Shown in pieces: positions 6,349 to 6,636 of a stretch of 6,636 nucleotides of DNA. This DNA comes from Sphaerochaeta sp. (GTDB taxonomy: Bacteria; Spirochaetota; Spirochaetia; Sphaerochaetales; Sphaerochaetaceae). The DNA lies in contig DMAO01000081.1 of NCBI GenBank assembly GCA_003446545.1, positions 1 to 6,636 on the forward strand, written 5' to 3'. The notes under the pieces were generated by a model. The model ran no database searches. It was not told the origin of the DNA and worked only from the letters and a program-made list of their open reading frames with translations. Made by a program: the position numbers and the translations under genes. Every line of letters begins with the position of its first letter. The stretch's first letter is position 1.

Positions 6349-6385
6349 CCCATTACTGAATCATTTGATGCGAAACTTCCCGAAC

Positions 6386-6636
6386 TCAGTTACGGTAGTT
6401 GTTGTGCGTAGGGCGAGGTTTTGCAATCGCCTCGTTCACACGAAGATTGCGGCCACCGAAGTCAGTCCCGTCAAGCTGGGAGATTGCTGCATCTGCAGCT
6501 GAATCCTCTTCCATCTCAACGAAAGCAAAACCCTTTGGGCGGCGTGTCTCGCGGTCAATGATGATATTAGCACTAAGTACTGTACCGTACTGTGCAAACA
6601 GGTCCCGAAGATCTTCTTCGGAGGTGTTGTAACTCA
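6386..6636 (-). CDS. Small RRM-domain RNA-binding protein (5' end outside window)
   Basis: An open frame enters from the right edge and ends at TGA 6388-6386, giving 82 C-terminal residues. These show an RRM: the end of the RNP2 strand region (SYNTSEEDLRDLF, 1-13), the beta2 strand (ANIIID, 22-27), the RNP1 octamer KGFAFVEM (34-41) with both aromatic RNA-stacking Phe residues (36, 38), DAAISQLDG (48-56), and RNLRVNEA (62-69). A short polar tail, PRPTHNNYRN, follows. About 9-10 N-terminal residues, including the rest of RNP2, are missing. Known: stand-alone single-RRM proteins of 80-110 residues occur in cyanobacteria, spirochaetes and some other bacteria and bind single-stranded RNA, some being cold-responsive. 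Followed by its own terminator, so probably monocistronic or last in its unit. RNA targets unknown. Confidence 0.9.
   Translation of the reverse strand, partial: SYNTSEEDLRDLFAQYGTVLSANIIIDRETRRPKGFAFVEMEEDSAADAAISQLDGTDFGGRNLRVNEAIAKPRPTHNNYRN

Noticed and set aside
6399..6632. 77-residue plus-strand frame at the right edge
   Set aside because: It is the antisense of the RRM gene, whose minus-strand translation has a textbook RNP1 motif.

Overview
The window looks like chromosomal DNA of a spirochaete, most plausibly a Sphaerochaeta-like member (inference from moderate GC, the mix of gene families, and an exported protein of a type I associate with spirochaetes; no rRNA or other marker is present to prove it). 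No mobile element, tRNA, rRNA or CRISPR array was seen.

Left half, minus strand (about 3334 down to 1): a tight four-gene unit read leftwards. The order is a GT4 glycosyltransferase of the diacylglycerol glucosyltransferase type (3265-2096), a TVP38/TMEM64 (VTT-domain) membrane protein (2099-1518), an exported protein of unknown function (1513-722), and a second GT4 enzyme resembling the pneumococcal glycolipid transferase CpoA (725 to beyond base 1). Two junctions are ATGA overlaps and the third is a 4-nt gap, so the genes should be co-transcribed and translationally coupled. The two transferases match the pair that adds the first and second sugars to diacylglycerol. A VTT-family protein between them suggests a glycolipid synthesis-plus-translocation unit, which is the most interesting functional idea here.

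Middle (3266-3606): a divergent intergenic region with a reasonable minus-strand promoter, a weak plus-strand promoter candidate, several short palindromes, and a small hairpin just ahead of the lemA ribosome binding site.

Right half, plus strand (3607-6250): lemA, a large DUF2207 membrane protein and a small DUF1653 protein, with stop/start overlaps at both junctions. lemA carries an in-frame TAA at 3721-3723 (codon 39) while the rest of the frame is intact and well conserved. It is either a very recent nonsense mutation or a sequence error.

Right edge, minus strand: the C-terminal 82 residues of a small single-RRM RNA-binding protein, followed by a strong intrinsic terminator (6348-6321) in the convergent intergenic space.
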